Below, piece by piece: positions 63,175 to 64,000 of a stretch of 64,000 nucleotides of DNA. A model generated the notes under the pieces. The model searched no databases and was not told the DNA's origin. It was given only the letters and a program-made list of their open reading frames with translations. This stretch comes from Ustilaginoidea virens (taxonomy: Eukaryota > Ascomycota > Sordariomycetes > Hypocreales > Clavicipitaceae): the NCBI RefSeq assembly GCF_000687475.1, contig NC_057319.1, forward strand, positions 4,516,001 through 4,580,000, written 5' to 3'. Within the stretch, counting starts at the first letter, position 1. Each line of letters opens with the position of its first letter. The translations under genes were made by a program, and so were the position numbers.

Positions 63175-64000
63175 CTACAGCTTCTCCTCGAGCCACTTCC
63201 TCGCCTCCTCGACAGCCTCGTCAATCTTTTCCGGCCTGACCCCCACTCCCTGGCGGGTGGGCTCTTTGCCGCCGGATCGCCCTCCCACAATGTTCGACAC
63301 CACCGAGGCCCACTGCTCGGCGGTAACCCCCTTGGACGAAAGGGACTAGGCGGGGGCAGAGCGTCAGCATAAATCTAGACGAGGAATAGAGAGAAAAAAA
63401 AAAAAAAAAAACTCACAGTCCCGACGTAGACGCCGTGGACGACGGCGCCCTCCTCCTCCCCCCCACCGAATATGTAGACGGACTTGGTCTTGTCCTTGGC
63501 CTGAAAGTGCTTAAACACTTCCGTCAGCGCCTTGGCGTTGGCTCCAATGGGCAGGCGGCCGACAAAGTGGTCCGAGCCCTTGTTGTCCTCAAAGTGCTTG
63601 GCCACGCAGCTGACGGCGGCGCCGGCCTCGGCCTTTTGCCGCTTCTTCTGGTCCGCGACGACGGCCGCCGCGATCCTCTGGAAGCGCGTGTTGAACTCGT
63701 CCTTTGTCAGGGCGGAGATGACGAGCTGGCTGAGCTCCTGGGAGACCAGCTTGACCTGCGCCTCCTTGCGGGCGCCAAACGGCATGTCGTCGAGGGCGTC
63801 GAGCTTGTTGGAAAACTCGGCCGCCTCGCGCTGCACCCGGTGCGCGGCCTCGCCCGTGTAGGCGACGATGCGGCGGATGCCCTTGGCGATGCCGCTCTCC
63901 TCGACGAGCACCAGCTGCTTGATGGAGCCGGTGGACTCGACGTGCGTGCCGCCGCAAAACTCGACGCTGAACTGCCTCCACCGGCCGTTGCGGGGGTCCT
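63175..64000 (-). CDS. ALA1: Alanyl-tRNA synthetase, C-terminal part (5' end outside window)
   Basis: Two exons are seen, 63417-64000 (continuing beyond the edge) and 63175-63345. The frame at the edge reads [21 protein letters not shown], which is the CxxxH zinc motif of the AlaRS editing domain (CGGTH), followed by [18 protein letters not shown], then the C-Ala domain with helical repeats and [20 protein letters not shown], and across the intron [27 protein letters not shown], the DHH-type C-terminal signature. It ends ARKWLEEKL. AlaRS charges tRNA-Ala and clears Ser/Gly mischarging. One fungal gene usually serves cytosol and mitochondria. The 71-base intron has an A/T run (63394-63410) next to its donor. 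About three quarters of the protein is off the window. Confidence 0.94.

Noticed and set aside
61575..63290. 571-codon minus-strand ORF over NDUFAF7
   Set aside because: Antisense shadow crossing the 3' ends of two real genes; Gly-repeat-rich and without motifs.

Overview
The window is nuclear chromosomal DNA of a filamentous ascomycete, most likely a Sordariomycete close to Hypocreales. Genes are split by short introns (about 50-130 nt) with GTRAGT-type donors, CTRAC-type branch points and YAG acceptors. Coding sequence is GC-rich. The beta-tubulin gene has the intron layout usual in this group (after codons 4, 12 and 53, and inside codon 317). I see no bacterial, viral, CRISPR or operon-like feature. 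The genus assignment is inference.

Layout. 1-2508: a minus-strand Ser/Pro-rich protein running off the left edge. 2.5-10.9 kb: a long stretch without a recognisable gene, full of microsatellites and homopolymer runs. 10.9-19.5 kb: a housekeeping cluster with GCN20 (ABCF translation-stress factor), beta-tubulin, mitochondrial ribosomal protein uL6m, MET22/HAL2 (bisphosphate nucleotidase) and FMC1 (ATP synthase assembly). 20.2-31.9 kb: a large disordered fungal protein, an EFM2-type methyltransferase, a small HTH-like protein and a six-exon protein of unknown function. 32-34.9 kb: gene-poor, with weak coding candidates. 35.0-38.7 kb: RPB10 and UTP17/NAN1, transcribed divergently. 38.9-39.3 kb: a tRNA-derived SINE-like element. 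39.7-44.6 kb: a 2-oxoglutarate oxygenase, a 73-residue zinc-finger protein, a helix-hairpin-helix protein and YET3/BAP31. 45.3-48.8 kb: the Polycomb H3K27 methyltransferase KMT6/EZH. 51-64 kb: eisosome PIL1, the NatC subunit NAA38/MAK31, RAD2/XPG nuclease, TFIIS, mitochondrial cysteine synthase MCY1, the complex I assembly methyltransferase NDUFAF7, and the 3' end of cytosolic/mitochondrial alanyl-tRNA synthetase.

The genes are mostly unrelated housekeeping functions in alternating orientation; they form no operon or secondary-metabolite cluster. Loose themes are mitochondrial biogenesis (uL6m, FMC1, MCY1, NDUFAF7), transcription (RPB10, TFIIS, KMT6), translation control (GCN20, EFM2-like, AlaRS) and sulfur metabolism (MET22, MCY1). 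Two small genes (RPB10 and the 73-aa zinc-finger protein) are broken into exons as short as 36 and 9 nt and are invisible to a plain ORF scan; I reconstructed them by splicing. No clearly new biological system was found. The most unusual items are the SINE-like element, the gene-poor repeat-rich 8 kb, and long simple repeats lying inside introns and coding exons.
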